Program-made: the position numbers and the translations under genes
NCBI GenBank assembly: GCA_029245955.1
Contig: JAQWOH010000049.1
Coordinates: 62,001 to 126,000, forward strand
Length of the DNA stretch: 64,000 nt
Direction of reading: 5' to 3'
Source of the DNA: Fuerstiella sp.
GTDB lineage: Bacteria > Planctomycetota > Planctomycetia > Planctomycetales > Planctomycetaceae
Shown here: positions 38,155 through 48,956 of the stretch, piece by piece
Layout: every line of letters starts with the position of its first letter
Numbering within the stretch: the stretch's first letter is position 1
Notes under the pieces: model-generated
Told to the model about the DNA's origin: nothing
What the model saw: the letters and a program-made list of their open reading frames with translations, nothing else
Database searches by the model: none

Positions 38155-41100
38155 TCAGGGGACAAGTATCATTTCCGGACTGTTCAGCAGTGACCAGACG
38201 GCATCCTCAGCCCGTTCTCTCCACTCAGCACGAAGATACCGCGTGGGTGGCGGCCCCTGCCTGACCAATTCCTGAATTTCCATTTTGATGACATTGGCTT
38301 CAGAGTTCAGGTGGTTGGACCACGAAACGTACCGGAATCGCTTCTGTTCGGGGGCCGTTCCAACATCTTCGGTCGGTACGACGCGATCTCTGAAGCCTGG
38401 AGTCAGCAGGGCTGTGAACTGTTCGCGTTCTTTTGGTGTCGGGACTCGCGTCAGCAACTGCAGAAACAGACTGTCGGTCAATTCGTCGACAGACTGAGGT
38501 TGCATCATCAATCTGGTGAGGCCGCTGTGGTCCGAAAGTCGAGTGAGCCAGATGCCCAGCGTACCGTTGGCCAGAACTCCCGGCTGAATCAGATTCGGCA
38601 TTTCTTCGCGATCTACCGTAGGCTCTGGCCTGGAATTCCTCCAGCCAAACGCTTTCAGCACGTCAGCCACAGCCTGAGCACGTGGCAGTGCCAGACTCGG
38701 GCGGTCACGTTCATTGGCCAGACTTGTAAATTCCCACGAGCGCCGGGGGCGTCCGAAGTTCAGAAACCGGCTGGCTGTCAGGGTGCCTTCGATATCCATC
38801 GTCAGCGGCTCAGTGTCCATCTGCTGTCCAGCCGCATGGAACGCGGAATCAACAATTTGTTCTGCTGTCATGCGGCGACGATAGGGGCCTTCAAAACAGG
38901 GGAGACCGTCGGCGGGCAGATCGACAGCTGCTCTCTGATAGGCGTGGCTGCTGAACACGGATCGAGCAAATTCCTTCACGTTATAATCGGATGTGATAAG
39001 CAGATCCGCCAGTGCCGCAAGCAACTCGGGATCAGACGCGGGGCTGCCTTCCCAGTCGTCGACAGGATCAACGAGTCCGGCTCCCATGAGACGCTGCCAC
39101 AAGCGGTTGGCGATAACTTCAGCGAATCGACGGGACGCGGTAATCTGCGCAGCCAGCAGTTCGCGACTATCATCAGGCCGCGTGAGCAGTTCTCTGTCAA
39201 CTGGTGGGGCAAGGTGCTCAAACGGAAAATGGGCGGAAATCTGTTCGCCGGGTTTCAGTGAAACTTCGATCAGCGATTTACGGGTCTGTTTTTCGAAGAA
39301 CGCCGCTGGCACAGTGCTGGTCGTCGGCAGCTTCAGATCTTTTCTGTCGAGCATGGCCGCCATTTGAAACAGGTCTGCCTGTTTCCAGGCATGGTACGGG
39401 GCATCATGGCAGCGTGCACATTTCATATTGACACCAAGAAAGGCTGAGCCGATCACATGAGCCTTGGCCGCCATTGGCACGTCGTTCTGCGATGCCAGCG
39501 AGAACCCGGCTGTGCCGCCGTTCCAGGCGCTGCCGCGCATCAACATAAGCTCCGTCGCAAAACGATCGATGGATTTGTTGTCCGTCAACGCTTCATGAAT
39601 CCACCAGCGAAATGGCCCGGTGTTGTTCAGCATTGGCTTCAGCAGGTTCGGGTTTTCGGCGAGTGCATCCTGCCAGTAGCCCACCCAGTTATCGGCCCAG
39701 CGGGAATCGTTCAGCAGATGGTCAATCACCTTATCGCGGCGATTCGCTGAATCTGCTTTCAGGAACTCCTGTGCCTCCGCCAGCGAAGGTGGAACCCCCA
39801 CCGTGTCGATGTAGACTCGCCGCAAAAATGTGTGATCATCGACGATGGGTGACAGGGAAACCGGTGTCACCTGACTCTCGGGCATTGTCGCGCCGTCCGC
39901 AATCCATTTTTCGACTTTTGTTAATTCGTCTTTGGTTAATCCGGCGCCTTTTGGCGGCATGCGATAATCATCCGCGGCGGCGCCGACCAGCTGGAACAGG
40001 TAACTGTCTTCGGGGCTGCCCGGGACGACCGCCGGTTCACCGGACTCACCGCCCGTCAATAGTCGCCGGCGATCGACAATCAGCAAGTCGCCCTGTTCCT
40101 TTCTGCCGTGACAGCGAATGCAGTGAGCATCAAAAACAGGCTGGATATGTTCCTGAAAGAAAGTGGTGTCTGCATTCTGTTTTTTTCTTTCTGATTTTCG
40201 GTTACGAGCTGCGATTCGCCGGCCGATCAATTCGTCAATTGACAGGTGCGCGTTCGTGGACAGCAGTGTCTTCCGAGCGTGGTCATGGCGCTTGTTCCAG
40301 TAGTCCGCGTAGGTCAGATTGGCTGTCTGACGAGTGTGGCGATCGAGCACATCCAGTTGCTCGGACTGTTGATCCACAAAGGCCATCCAGCCATCGTCCG
40401 TCAGTGGGTATTCGGACAGCTGCGATAGAATATGAAACATCCCGTGCGGCGGTGCGATGGCAACACACGTTTCGCCAAATTCAGCCCGGTAGCTGGGCCC
40501 GCCGACAATGACCTCATACATCACGCGGTGTTTCCCTCCCTCGCTGCTGAACGCCACTACCTGCTCGTTGTCGCTCATCCAGTGAGGTCGCATGCCGGGA
40601 AACGGCACTTCCGGCAATTCGTCGACAACGTGATGGGCCCCGCCCCGATTTGGCTGCGGGGCGGTGGTGAGAAGCACTTTTCCGTCAACAGTCAGTCGGG
40701 AAAGTCCGCGTGATCGAGACAGTAGTCTGTAGTCGCCGGCGGTCAGTTCTATCTCTGTCCATGCACGTACCAGCAGTGTTGTGCCCCAGTCCTCACGAAT
40801 TCCCCATGAATCGTACTTGTGCGGCAGACGCACGAATCCCATATCGTCCTGAGTCCATTCGGTGAGTGGAGCGTCGGTTTCGAGTGGGATTTGGCTGACC
40901 GATTCGACGGAACCGAACAGCTGCACAACCACCTTCCCCGCGGGAACCAAAGGTGGCTTAACATCCGGCGGATTCCACCTGTACCGACTTATCAATTCGT
41001 CGGACGGGACCTCGTGACGGTGGATTCGAAGTTCATCAATCGACCCGTGAAAGGAGTTGCCCCTGTTGCCGCCCATGGTGGATCCAATCCAGACGTCGTC

Positions 41101-41739
41101 ATCATCAACGACCGGTGGTTCTGTCGTTTCGCCACCCATGTCCCAGCTTCCATTAACTTCCTTTCCGTCGATGAACCCGCGGATGCTTTTGGGTTCGCCG
41201 AAACGATAGCCCACAGCCACATGGTGCCAGCGACTGCCTGGCAGGAAACCAGTTTTCGATGTCCAGCGATGCCAGTCGCCGTTTCCCGTTTCGGTCTTCC
41301 GGCTGTGAAACAGAAAGTTCACGCAGGCACGGCCTTTATTCCTGCGAAGACGAAACGCCCAGTTCTGGTTAAGTGTTTTTGTTCCCGATGTTTCGGTGCG
41401 TCCCTTGCCTACAATGTATGCGTTATCGTTCAGCGAACTAACTTGGACCCACGCCTCGAACGTCACGGCATCGCCGTTATCAAAGTCGTACCGTCCGTCT
41501 GCAATATCATCGGGAATTTGCAGCCAGGATGGTGCTTCCAGTGTTAATACTCGATTCTGCTTTGAGAACCCGGGATAACGAGGTTCTTCCAGCCCCGCGG
41601 CGCGTGATGTTGCAACCCCATGTACCTGTCCCGGAACGTCGTTATTAAACGACCATTGGATCAGCGGTTCCGGATCGACAGCAAGAGTCGTCGTGGTCGT
41701 TGAGAGCAACACGGTAAGACAGAAAGTAAATCTGTTCAT
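38155..41739 (-). CDS. planctomycete cytochrome with LamG, PSCyt1, DUF1549 and DUF1553 domains
   Basis: Start at 41739 (1194 residues), where a signal peptide begins (MNRFTFCLTVLLSTTTTTLA); the frame extends 39 codons further. Residues of about 40-265 are a LamG/concanavalin-like domain (FEAWVQVSSLNDNAYIVGKG, SFHGSIDELRIHRHEV). A PA14-like or carbohydrate-binding stretch follows. PSCyt1 carries the heme site CIRCHG near residue 540 with YRMPPKGAGL. DUF1549 (FLRRVYIDTVGVPPSLAEAQ) begins near 660, and DUF1553 with LWQRLMGAGLVDPVDDW and a CARCH site (KCARCHDAPYHAW) fills the rest. It is an exported multidomain cytochrome, probably anchored to extracellular polysaccharide by LamG, acting with the DUF1501 protein encoded next. 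Confidence 0.92.
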   Translation of the reverse strand: MNRFTFCLTVLLSTTTTTLAVDPEPLIQWSFNNDVPGQVHGVATSRAAGLEEPRYPGFSKQNRVLTLEAPSWLQIPDDIADGRYDFDNGDAVTFEAWVQVSSLNDNAYIVGKGRTETSGTKTLNQNWAFRLRRNKGRACVNFLFHSRKTETGNGDWHRWTSKTGFLPGSRWHHVAVGYRFGEPKSIRGFIDGKEVNGSWDMGGETTEPPVVDDDDVWIGSTMGGNRGNSFHGSIDELRIHRHEVPSDELISRYRWNPPDVKPPLVPAGKVVVQLFGSVESVSQIPLETDAPLTEWTQDDMGFVRLPHKYDSWGIREDWGTTLLVRAWTEIELTAGDYRLLSRSRGLSRLTVDGKVLLTTAPQPNRGGAHHVVDELPEVPFPGMRPHWMSDNEQVVAFSSEGGKHRVMYEVIVGGPSYRAEFGETCVAIAPPHGMFHILSQLSEYPLTDDGWMAFVDQQSEQLDVLDRHTRQTANLTYADYWNKRHDHARKTLLSTNAHLSIDELIGRRIAARNRKSERKKQNADTTFFQEHIQPVFDAHCIRCHGRKEQGDLLIVDRRRLLTGGESGEPAVVPGSPEDSYLFQLVGAAADDYRMPPKGAGLTKDELTKVEKWIADGATMPESQVTPVSLSPIVDDHTFLRRVYIDTVGVPPSLAEAQEFLKADSANRRDKVIDHLLNDSRWADNWVGYWQDALAENPNLLKPMLNNTGPFRWWIHEALTDNKSIDRFATELMLMRGSAWNGGTAGFSLASQNDVPMAAKAHVIGSAFLGVNMKCARCHDAPYHAWKQADLFQMAAMLDRKDLKLPTTSTVPAAFFEKQTRKSLIEVSLKPGEQISAHFPFEHLAPPVDRELLTRPDDSRELLAAQITASRRFAEVIANRLWQRLMGAGLVDPVDDWEGSPASDPELLAALADLLITSDYNVKEFARSVFSSHAYQRAAVDLPADGLPCFEGPYRRRMTAEQIVDSAFHAAGQQMDTEPLTMDIEGTLTASRFLNFGRPRRSWEFTSLANERDRPSLALPRAQAVADVLKAFGWRNSRPEPTVDREEMPNLIQPGVLANGTLGIWLTRLSDHSGLTRLMMQPQSVDELTDSLFLQLLTRVPTPKEREQFTALLTPGFRDRVVPTEDVGTAPEQKRFRYVSWSNHLNSEANVIKMEIQELVRQGPPPTRYLRAEWRERAEDAVWSLLNSPEMILVP

Positions 41740-42007
41740 GGCAGCCCATTTGGTGGGAACTGAGACGGGCAGGAAGGTACGGCGCGGGACCAAATGATAG
41801 CGAGAGCACGACTGGAAATGCACCGTGTTTTCGAATTTGCCGAGGCGCCGCGTCACAGATATGGCGACAGGGAGCCGCTGAAATCACCGCTGCTGCGCAA
41901 CCGGACGCGCGATCCGAGTGTTTCTGCTGTTGTGTTACGGCCGTACCGGGCAGAAGTGAACTTCGTATCACTGACGGAGCAGGGCAACATCTGTACTGCC
42001 TGACGGC

Positions 42008-42493
42008 CTATTTTGTCGGAAGCTTCGCAATGATCTGATCAGCCGTGTGGAACCCAATGATTCCCCCAACAGCTTTACCATTCTGAAAGAATCTGATATC
42101 GGGAATTGCCCCCACCTGAAAATGGGTGGCCAGCTCACTCTGAGAATCCACATCGATAGTAATTACTATGGCTTCGTCCCGGGTTCGGGCGGATACCTTT
42201 TCCATCTCGGGTTTCAACATCTGGCACGGTCCGCACCACGTTGCGCCGAAGTCCACAATGAGAATTTTCCCGGACGTGGCGGCTTCGGATAACGTTTCGT
42301 TGAATTTAACCGTTTTGTGAGTGACGGTGGACGATTCGTCCACCGCAAGCCGCTCTGCCGTGCCATTGATTCCCGGAATCGGATCCACGACAGCGTGCTC
42401 TGTACACCCGACCAGACTGATCAGGGCTAAAGTGGCGACAACGCAGGTGCTGCGGTTTAGTAGGGAAAAATGCGGTTGTTGGCTGTGGTTCAT
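42008..42493 (-). CDS. thioredoxin-like lipoprotein
   Basis: A 161-residue protein. VVATLALISLVGCTEH is a lipoprotein signal with lipobox LVGC, so the mature protein starts at about Cys30 and is membrane-attached on the periplasmic side. The thioredoxin domain has VDFGATWCGPCQMLKPEM (WCGPC pair) and VGAIPDIRFFQNGKAVGG, the cis-Pro loop with Asp after it. It is therefore an extracytoplasmic thiol-disulfide protein. Its proximity to the Fe-S carrier gene, transcribed divergently, is probably incidental, as the two act in different compartments. Confidence 0.88.
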   Translation of the reverse strand: MNHSQQPHFSLLNRSTCVVATLALISLVGCTEHAVVDPIPGINGTAERLAVDESSTVTHKTVKFNETLSEAATSGKILIVDFGATWCGPCQMLKPEMEKVSARTRDEAIVITIDVDSQSELATHFQVGAIPDIRFFQNGKAVGGIIGFHTADQIIAKLPTK

Positions 42494-42568
42494 CTGCAGC
42501 AGACCTGTCGGAATGTAAGAAGTTCGGCTTCCTGGTGAGAAATACAGCGGTTTGTACGAAGGACGTAC

Positions 42569-42597
42569 TTGACACTCACTACCTTACGTCGAATAAA
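42569..42597 (+). promoter_or_regulatory. sigma-70-type promoter candidate for the Fe-S carrier gene
   Basis: TTGACA at 42569-42574 and AATAAA at 42592-42597 are separated by 17 bases. The -35 box is perfect, the -10 box matches TATAAT at four of six positions. The gene start is 140 bases downstream, leaving a long leader. Confidence 0.4.
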
Positions 42598-42736
42598 CTG
42601 TACTGGAGCCTGTTGTTCGACTATCGTAGGATCTGAGTGCGAATAGTACAGTGCCGGTTCCCAAAGCCTCTACGTTCATCATATCATGGGCGGGTCAATG
42701 GCCGCTCGGAAACGTAAATTAGACTAGGAGTGAGAA

Positions 42737-43069
42737 ATGGGTATTACGCTGACCGAAGCTGCGGCTACGGAAATCAGGCGTGTTCTGGACGAGCAGAGCC
42801 GTCCGGAGTTGAAGTATGTTCGTGTGGGCGTTGTTGGTGGTGGCTGCAGCGGCTTCCAGTATGACTTCAATTTCACGAATGATTACGACGACTCCAAAGA
42901 TGTTTTTGGCGAACAACACGGTGTCGGCGTTGTCGTGGATAAGAAAAGCGACTTGTTCCTTGATGGAACGACAATTGACTTTTACACAGGGCTCGACAAA
43001 CGCGGGTTTACTTTTGATAACCCGAACGCCGTGAAGAGCTGTGGCTGCGGCAGCAGCTTTTCTGCCTGA
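42737..43069 (+). CDS. erpA: A-type iron-sulfur cluster carrier (ErpA/IscA-like)
   Basis: A 110-residue HesB/IscA family protein. GGGCSGFQYDFNF carries the first conserved Cys; SCGCGSSF at the C-terminus carries the other two. The sequence ITLTEAAATEIRRVLDEQ and VVDKKSDLFLDGTTIDF completes the fold. It binds a [2Fe-2S] or [4Fe-4S] cluster and delivers it to apoproteins in the cytoplasm. The ErpA versus IscA distinction cannot be settled without alignment. AGGAG lies six bases before the ATG; a promoter candidate is at 42569 and a strong terminator follows the gene. It is close to ygfZ, another Fe-S-linked gene, but not in one operon. Confidence 0.9.
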   Translation: MGITLTEAAATEIRRVLDEQSRPELKYVRVGVVGGGCSGFQYDFNFTNDYDDSKDVFGEQHGVGVVVDKKSDLFLDGTTIDFYTGLDKRGFTFDNPNAVKSCGCGSSFSA

Positions 43070-43101
43070 CAGGCTGTTCCGCCTGTTGATTGAAAACATG
43101 G

Positions 43102-43134
43102 CCTCAGCGTCGGTTACGGCGTTGAGGTTTTTTT
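43102..43134 (+). terminator. intrinsic terminator after the Fe-S carrier gene
   Basis: CCTCAGCG pairs with CGTTGAGG (one G-T pair) around a ten-base loop, followed directly by seven T. It lies 33 bases past the stop at 43069 and makes the carrier gene monocistronic. Confidence 0.85.
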
Positions 43135-43178
43135 GCGGCTTGACGAATCGGTCCGTCCGCAGACGATGGATTCATGAC

Positions 43179-44171
43179 ATGATCGCGAATTCTTCAGCCT
43201 TCCCCAAATCTGTTGCCAGACATATGCAGGACTGTTTGAAACATTTTTGCTGGACTGTGATCATGACGGCCAGTGGCGTTGCGGCCGGGCAGTCTGCCGA
43301 ACGGTCGGGTTTGCAGGCTGAGGTCACGCGGGAGGGGATCACAGTGACTGAGGCTGGTCAGTCGCTCCTGCATTATCAGCTGAGGACGAAGTCGCTGGAC
43401 GGTGCGTGGCCGCGAGCGAACTACATTCATCCGTTGTACGATCTGGACGGGAATGTCATTACTGAGGACTTTCCGGAAGACCATGGACATCATCGGGGCA
43501 TCTTCTGGGCGTGGCATCAGGTGCGGGTCGGTGATCAGAAGGTCGGTGATGCCTGGGTCTGTAAGGACTTTTTGTGGGACGTGCAATCGCAGGGCATCGA
43601 GTACGACACGGGCGGATGTCTCAGGCTTATTGCCAACGTGGAATGGAAGTCCCCGCGGATTTGCAATCAGTCCGGAGAGATGTTGCCCATTGTCGCTGAA
43701 CGCACCGTCATTAGTGTTCACCCTGTCCACAACAAGTATCGACTGCTGGATTTCGAAATCTCACTGAGGGCGTTGCTGCGGAATGTTCGCATTGGCGGTT
43801 CGGAAGATGTGAAAGGTTACGGGGGCTTTTCGCCGCGAATCAAGCTTTCAGAAAATCAGAAGTTCGTTGGCAACAACGGTCTGGTTGAACCGCAGAAAAC
43901 GGCCGTTGAAGCGGGGCCGTGGATCGATATTTCCAATGAGACAGGCGGCCTTGCCATTCTGTGCCACCCTTCAAATCCGGGATTCCCGCAGTCCTGGATC
44001 CTGCGGGCCGAACGCAGCATGCAGAATGCTCAATACCCGGGTGCGGAGCCGGTTGAGTTATCGACGACCACTCAGACTGTGTTGCGCTACCGACTGGTCA
44101 TCCATCGTAGTGCCGTAGACCAGACGAATATCGCGGAACTGTTTGCGGAATATGCGTCTGAGGTTCACTGA
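43179..44171 (+). CDS. DUF6807 (PmoA-like) secreted protein
   Basis: Start at 43179 (330 residues), which gives a signal-like segment (HFCWTVIMTASGVAAGQS) a little inside; ATG at about 43221 (MQDCLKHFC) is an alternative and gives a cleaner signal. The body has the DUF6807 features: RANYIHPLYDLDGNVITEDFPEDHGHHRGIFWAWHQVRVG (a HxHHRG metal-like cluster), YGGFSPRIKLSEN, and GPWIDISNETGGLAIL. In planctomycetes the family is annotated as PmoA, a name without proven meaning for its function; it may be a carbohydrate-processing protein. The longest frame overlaps the end of the Fe-S carrier gene and the terminator, which argues for the later start. Confidence 0.75.
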   Translation: MIANSSAFPKSVARHMQDCLKHFCWTVIMTASGVAAGQSAERSGLQAEVTREGITVTEAGQSLLHYQLRTKSLDGAWPRANYIHPLYDLDGNVITEDFPEDHGHHRGIFWAWHQVRVGDQKVGDAWVCKDFLWDVQSQGIEYDTGGCLRLIANVEWKSPRICNQSGEMLPIVAERTVISVHPVHNKYRLLDFEISLRALLRNVRIGGSEDVKGYGGFSPRIKLSENQKFVGNNGLVEPQKTAVEAGPWIDISNETGGLAILCHPSNPGFPQSWILRAERSMQNAQYPGAEPVELSTTTQTVLRYRLVIHRSAVDQTNIAELFAEYASEVH

Positions 44172-44814
44172 GACAGATGCTGGAATCAATAGCGGGCACG
44201 TCCATGAAAGCGCATTCTGCCCGTAGTGTCGAATTCTGTCAGTGGAATGCAATCCCCTCCGATATGCGCCGGGCGCCCTCAGGCAAGGTGTTGACGGTGG
44301 TGTGAACTGAAGTGACGCGGCACAATTGGCACTGTTATTCGGTACACGGCGTTCAGCCGCGTTTAGCATCCGACTGCCGCGCTGCATGGCCCGAAATGCA
44401 GTATTGCCTGCAGGAAGTGAGGCACTTTCTGAAGGTGGAAACACCGTCTGACTCTGGAGTCGGAGGTGCTGAGCCACTGTGGCAGGAGAGTCGGGGTACG
44501 TTTTGGTCGAAAGCACCCGAATACAGAAGGAAGGCCCGGATTCACTCACACAAGACTGAACTTGCTTGCTGTATTGCTTCAAATCGAATGGGGCCGTAGA
44601 AACAGTTACTGAGCTCCTGCTGCACGACATCAGGAAACTCGATGTCGTGGGCGGCGGGCCTTGAATGAAGCCATTCCCCAACCATCCCTCACTTTCCCAT
44701 CGGGGGGCATGGTACTGAAACCAACTGCAGGATGTCACGACAAAACGTTGACCGTAATCTCTTACCTCTTTTACATGCATGAATGCATCGGCGATGAATA
44801 GAAACGGAACTCCA
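44172..44814. other. intergenic region
   Basis: No gene is supported. CGGGCA at 44191 and TGCCCG at 44217 could form a weak six-base stem just after the DUF6807 gene. A long stop-free minus-strand stretch here has the composition of non-coding DNA. Confidence 0.45.
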
Positions 44815-45828
44815 ATGTCACCAGACCTGGTTGATCTTTTGAGGCAGCACGACGCACGAATCTCTGAAGTGTCGGACGCACGAACGGTTGTTGAGCACTT
44901 TGGTGATGTCAAACAGGAACTGGACGCGCTACGGTCCTCGGCTGTGGTATGTCCGTTGCCGGATTACATCAGTATTCGAGTTGCCGGAGATGATCGAGCA
45001 AAGTTTCTGCACAATTTCTGTACGAATAACATTAACGATCTGAACCCAGGTCAGTCCTGCGAAGTGTTTTTCTGTGACGTAAAGGCTCGAATTCTGGCAC
45101 ACGGGTATGTACTGGCTGGTGCCGAATCGCACGAAATTCAGATGCTGCCTGGTGACGCCGAAGCACTGATCAGTCATTTGAATCGCTACATCATTACAGA
45201 GGACGTGACTCTGACGTGCCTGTCGGTCGGTCGAACCACGTTCGCTGTCGCCGGACCGGCAATTCAGGACGTTCTTGGTGCTGTGGAGGGCGGCGCGGAA
45301 ATGTCGGTCTCCAGCTGCTGCCTGCAGGATGACGTCGCAATGTTCCGGACAACGTGGGATGATCTGCCTGTGGCGTTCGTCTCCGTAAACAATGAAACTG
45401 GCGCGGAAACATGGCGCAGAGTTGCCGCACACGCCACCGCAGCCGGGAATACGACGTTTCACCATCTGAGAATCACGGAAGGCTACCCGCTTATGGGCAC
45501 TGACCTGACCGGCGACAATATGGCACCTGAGGCCGATCGAAATGACCTTGCAATTTCGTACCGGAAAGGCTGTTACCTGGGGCAGGAGCCGATTGCCCGG
45601 CTGGATGCCATGGGCCACGTTAACCAGAAACTGTTTAAGGGCCGGGCCACTGTGACAGACCGAGTGTCGGACAGTGAAGAGCTGCCGATCGTGACGTCGC
45701 GGTCTCTGGCGGACGACGCTTCCTTTCCGGTCCTGCTGCCGATGTCGGTCAGGCTGGCGTCGAGTTCCTCTGCCGTGATGGCCAGAACCAGGGACGGAGC
45801 AGCCGTGCATCTCGATCGACTTGTTTAG
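44815..45828 (+). CDS. ygfZ: folate-binding Fe-S cluster repair protein YgfZ
   Basis: A 337-residue protein, start chosen at 44815 (MSPDLVDLLR) with GGAA nearby; in-frame ATGs at 44779 and 44794 are possible. YRKGCYLGQEPIARLDAMGHVNQKL contains the diagnostic YgfZ/CAF17 motif KGCYxGQE with its conserved Cys. The first half has the GcvT-like tetrahydrofolate-binding fold (KFLHNFCTNNINDLNPGQ). YgfZ uses a folate to help assemble or repair certain Fe-S enzymes, e.g. MiaB in E. coli. The nearby A-type carrier gene acts in the same pathway. Confidence 0.87.
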   Translation: MSPDLVDLLRQHDARISEVSDARTVVEHFGDVKQELDALRSSAVVCPLPDYISIRVAGDDRAKFLHNFCTNNINDLNPGQSCEVFFCDVKARILAHGYVLAGAESHEIQMLPGDAEALISHLNRYIITEDVTLTCLSVGRTTFAVAGPAIQDVLGAVEGGAEMSVSSCCLQDDVAMFRTTWDDLPVAFVSVNNETGAETWRRVAAHATAAGNTTFHHLRITEGYPLMGTDLTGDNMAPEADRNDLAISYRKGCYLGQEPIARLDAMGHVNQKLFKGRATVTDRVSDSEELPIVTSRSLADDASFPVLLPMSVRLASSSSAVMARTRDGAAVHLDRLV

Positions 45829-45867
45829 GCCGCCACGCCGGAGTGGTCTGTGAATTGCTCAGGTTGT

Positions 45868-47298
<1,431 letters not shown>

Positions 47299-47306
47299 GG
47301 GAACGA

Positions 47307-47344
47307 GAACTGGATCAGCGAATGGGAACTGGATCAGCGAATGG
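47307..47344. repeat. 19-base tandem duplication
   Basis: Two perfect copies of GAACTGGATCAGCGAATGG (47307-47325 and 47326-47344) followed by the start of a third (GAACT). The unit is not a multiple of three and lies just outside the chosen start of the flavoprotein gene. Confidence 0.85.
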
Positions 47345-47510
47345 GAACTCATCCCGCCGTCATTCCCACGTCAGGAAGATGATGAGCTGGCAGGAAGTCG
47401 AGGAGAGTATCAGAAAAATCCTGGGAACTTCAAATCGCTGTCTGATTTACTTGTACAGTCCGGGGTTTTCGACGTTGGTGTCCTGTTTCTGGCGGGGCCG
47501 AACGTCCGGG

Positions 47511-48956
47511 TCAGGCCAGAATTTTTTCCACCACGCTGCCACTGACATCGGTCAGTCGGAAGTCACGGCCCTGAAAGCGATATGTCAGCTTTTCGTGATG
47601 AATGCCCAGCAGACGCAGCATGGTGGCGTGCAGGTCATTGACGTGCACTTTATCCTCGACCGCAGCATACCCCAATTCATCTGTGGCTCCATGACGAATG
47701 CCACCCTGGACACCGCCTCCAGCCATCCAGGTCGAAAAGCCTTTGATGTGGTGATCTCGACCGGATCCCTGAGCCATCGGCGTTCGACCAAATTCGCCGC
47801 CCCAGATTACCAGCGTTTCGTCCAGCATGTCACGCTGTTTCAGATCCTTCAACAATGCGGCCGTTCCCTGATCCACCAGACTGGCCGTGACCGCCGACGC
47901 ATTCTTAATGCCACCGTGGTGGTCCCAGCCGCGGTGATACAATTGTATGAATCGGACGCCGCGTTCGGCCAGCCGCCGAGCCAGCAGGCAGTTGGCAGCA
48001 TAACTACCGTCGCCGCCCTGCGTTCCATACATCTCCAGAATGTGCTTTGGTTCACCCGACACATCCATCAATTCGGGCACAGACGTCTGCATTCTGAACG
48101 CCAGCTCATACTGAGCAATGCGAGTGGCCACCTCAGGGTCCTGGAATGTTGCATTGCCAATTCGATTCAGTGACTGCACAGCATCAATGACATCGCGCTG
48201 CTGTCCAAGGCTCACGCCGTCCGGACTCTTGACGTACAGTACCGGATTACCGTTCGACCGAAATTCCACACCCTGAAAACGACTCGGCAGAAAGCCGCTG
48301 TGCCACTGGCGCGAAGCGATCGGCTGTGACTGCCCGCCGCCAACCGAGGTCATCACGACATACCCGGGCAGGTTTTCCGACGCGCTTCCCAGACCGTATA
48401 ACATCCATGAACCCATCGACGGACGGCCCGGAATGCTGGTGCCGGTGTTCATCAGTGTATGTGCAGGATCGTGATTGATCTGGTCTGTATGCAGGGAATT
48501 GATGATGCACAGATCATCTGCCATGGAACCGATGTGAGGCAGAATGCTGCTGACTGCCAGACCGGACTGCCCGTGCTTTACAAATTTGTGTTGCGGGGCC
48601 AAACACTTCAGCTTGTCGCGCTGTCCCTGAAGTTGAGCGATGGGCTGTCCTTCCGTGAAGGACTTCGGCATTGGCTGACCATCCAGTTTCGCCAGCTGTT
48701 CCTTATAATCAAGCGTCTCAAGATGTGACGCACCACCTGCCATACACAGGTGAATTACGCGTTTGCACTTTTGCGGAAAATGCAGGGGCTTGACAATGCC
48801 GTCCCATTTCGGCGGGGCGGCGCTGTCGTTCTCAGCTGCGTTCAGCAGGTCCGGCGCCATGATTGAGCTCAGGGCGAGCGTGCCGATTCCGCTGGATGAG
48901 CGACTCAGGAAGCTGCGACGACTTTGCTCAAGTCGAATCGTGTCCAGCATATTCAT
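47511..48956 (-). CDS. DUF1501 protein, orphan of the usual cytochrome partner
   Basis: Start at 48956 (481 residues), where LEQSRRSFLSRSSSGIGT forms a Tat-type signal; the frame extends 18 codons upstream. Family motifs occur in order: RVIHLCMAGGASHLETLDYK, QGQRDKLKCLAPQHKF, LHTDQINHDPAHTLMNTG, IQLYHRGWDHHGGI, ILGWGGEFGRTPMAQ-type segment VIWGGEFGRTPMAQG, and LGIHHEKLTYRFQGRDFRLTD at the end, the standard sequence for the longer DUF1501 subtype. Such genes normally follow a DUF1553 cytochrome gene. No such gene is adjacent here, so the partner may be elsewhere or this protein acts alone. Confidence 0.88.
   Translation of the reverse strand: MNMLDTIRLEQSRRSFLSRSSSGIGTLALSSIMAPDLLNAAENDSAAPPKWDGIVKPLHFPQKCKRVIHLCMAGGASHLETLDYKEQLAKLDGQPMPKSFTEGQPIAQLQGQRDKLKCLAPQHKFVKHGQSGLAVSSILPHIGSMADDLCIINSLHTDQINHDPAHTLMNTGTSIPGRPSMGSWMLYGLGSASENLPGYVVMTSVGGGQSQPIASRQWHSGFLPSRFQGVEFRSNGNPVLYVKSPDGVSLGQQRDVIDAVQSLNRIGNATFQDPEVATRIAQYELAFRMQTSVPELMDVSGEPKHILEMYGTQGGDGSYAANCLLARRLAERGVRFIQLYHRGWDHHGGIKNASAVTASLVDQGTAALLKDLKQRDMLDETLVIWGGEFGRTPMAQGSGRDHHIKGFSTWMAGGGVQGGIRHGATDELGYAAVEDKVHVNDLHATMLRLLGIHHEKLTYRFQGRDFRLTDVSGSVVEKILA

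Noticed and set aside
40000..40511. 299-codon plus-strand frame opposite the DUF1553 cytochrome
   Set aside because: Fully antisense to a clear gene with intact domains.
44058..44912. 284-codon minus-strand open frame in the gap before ygfZ
   Set aside because: No recognisable motif, shadow-type composition, and it overlaps both flanking genes.
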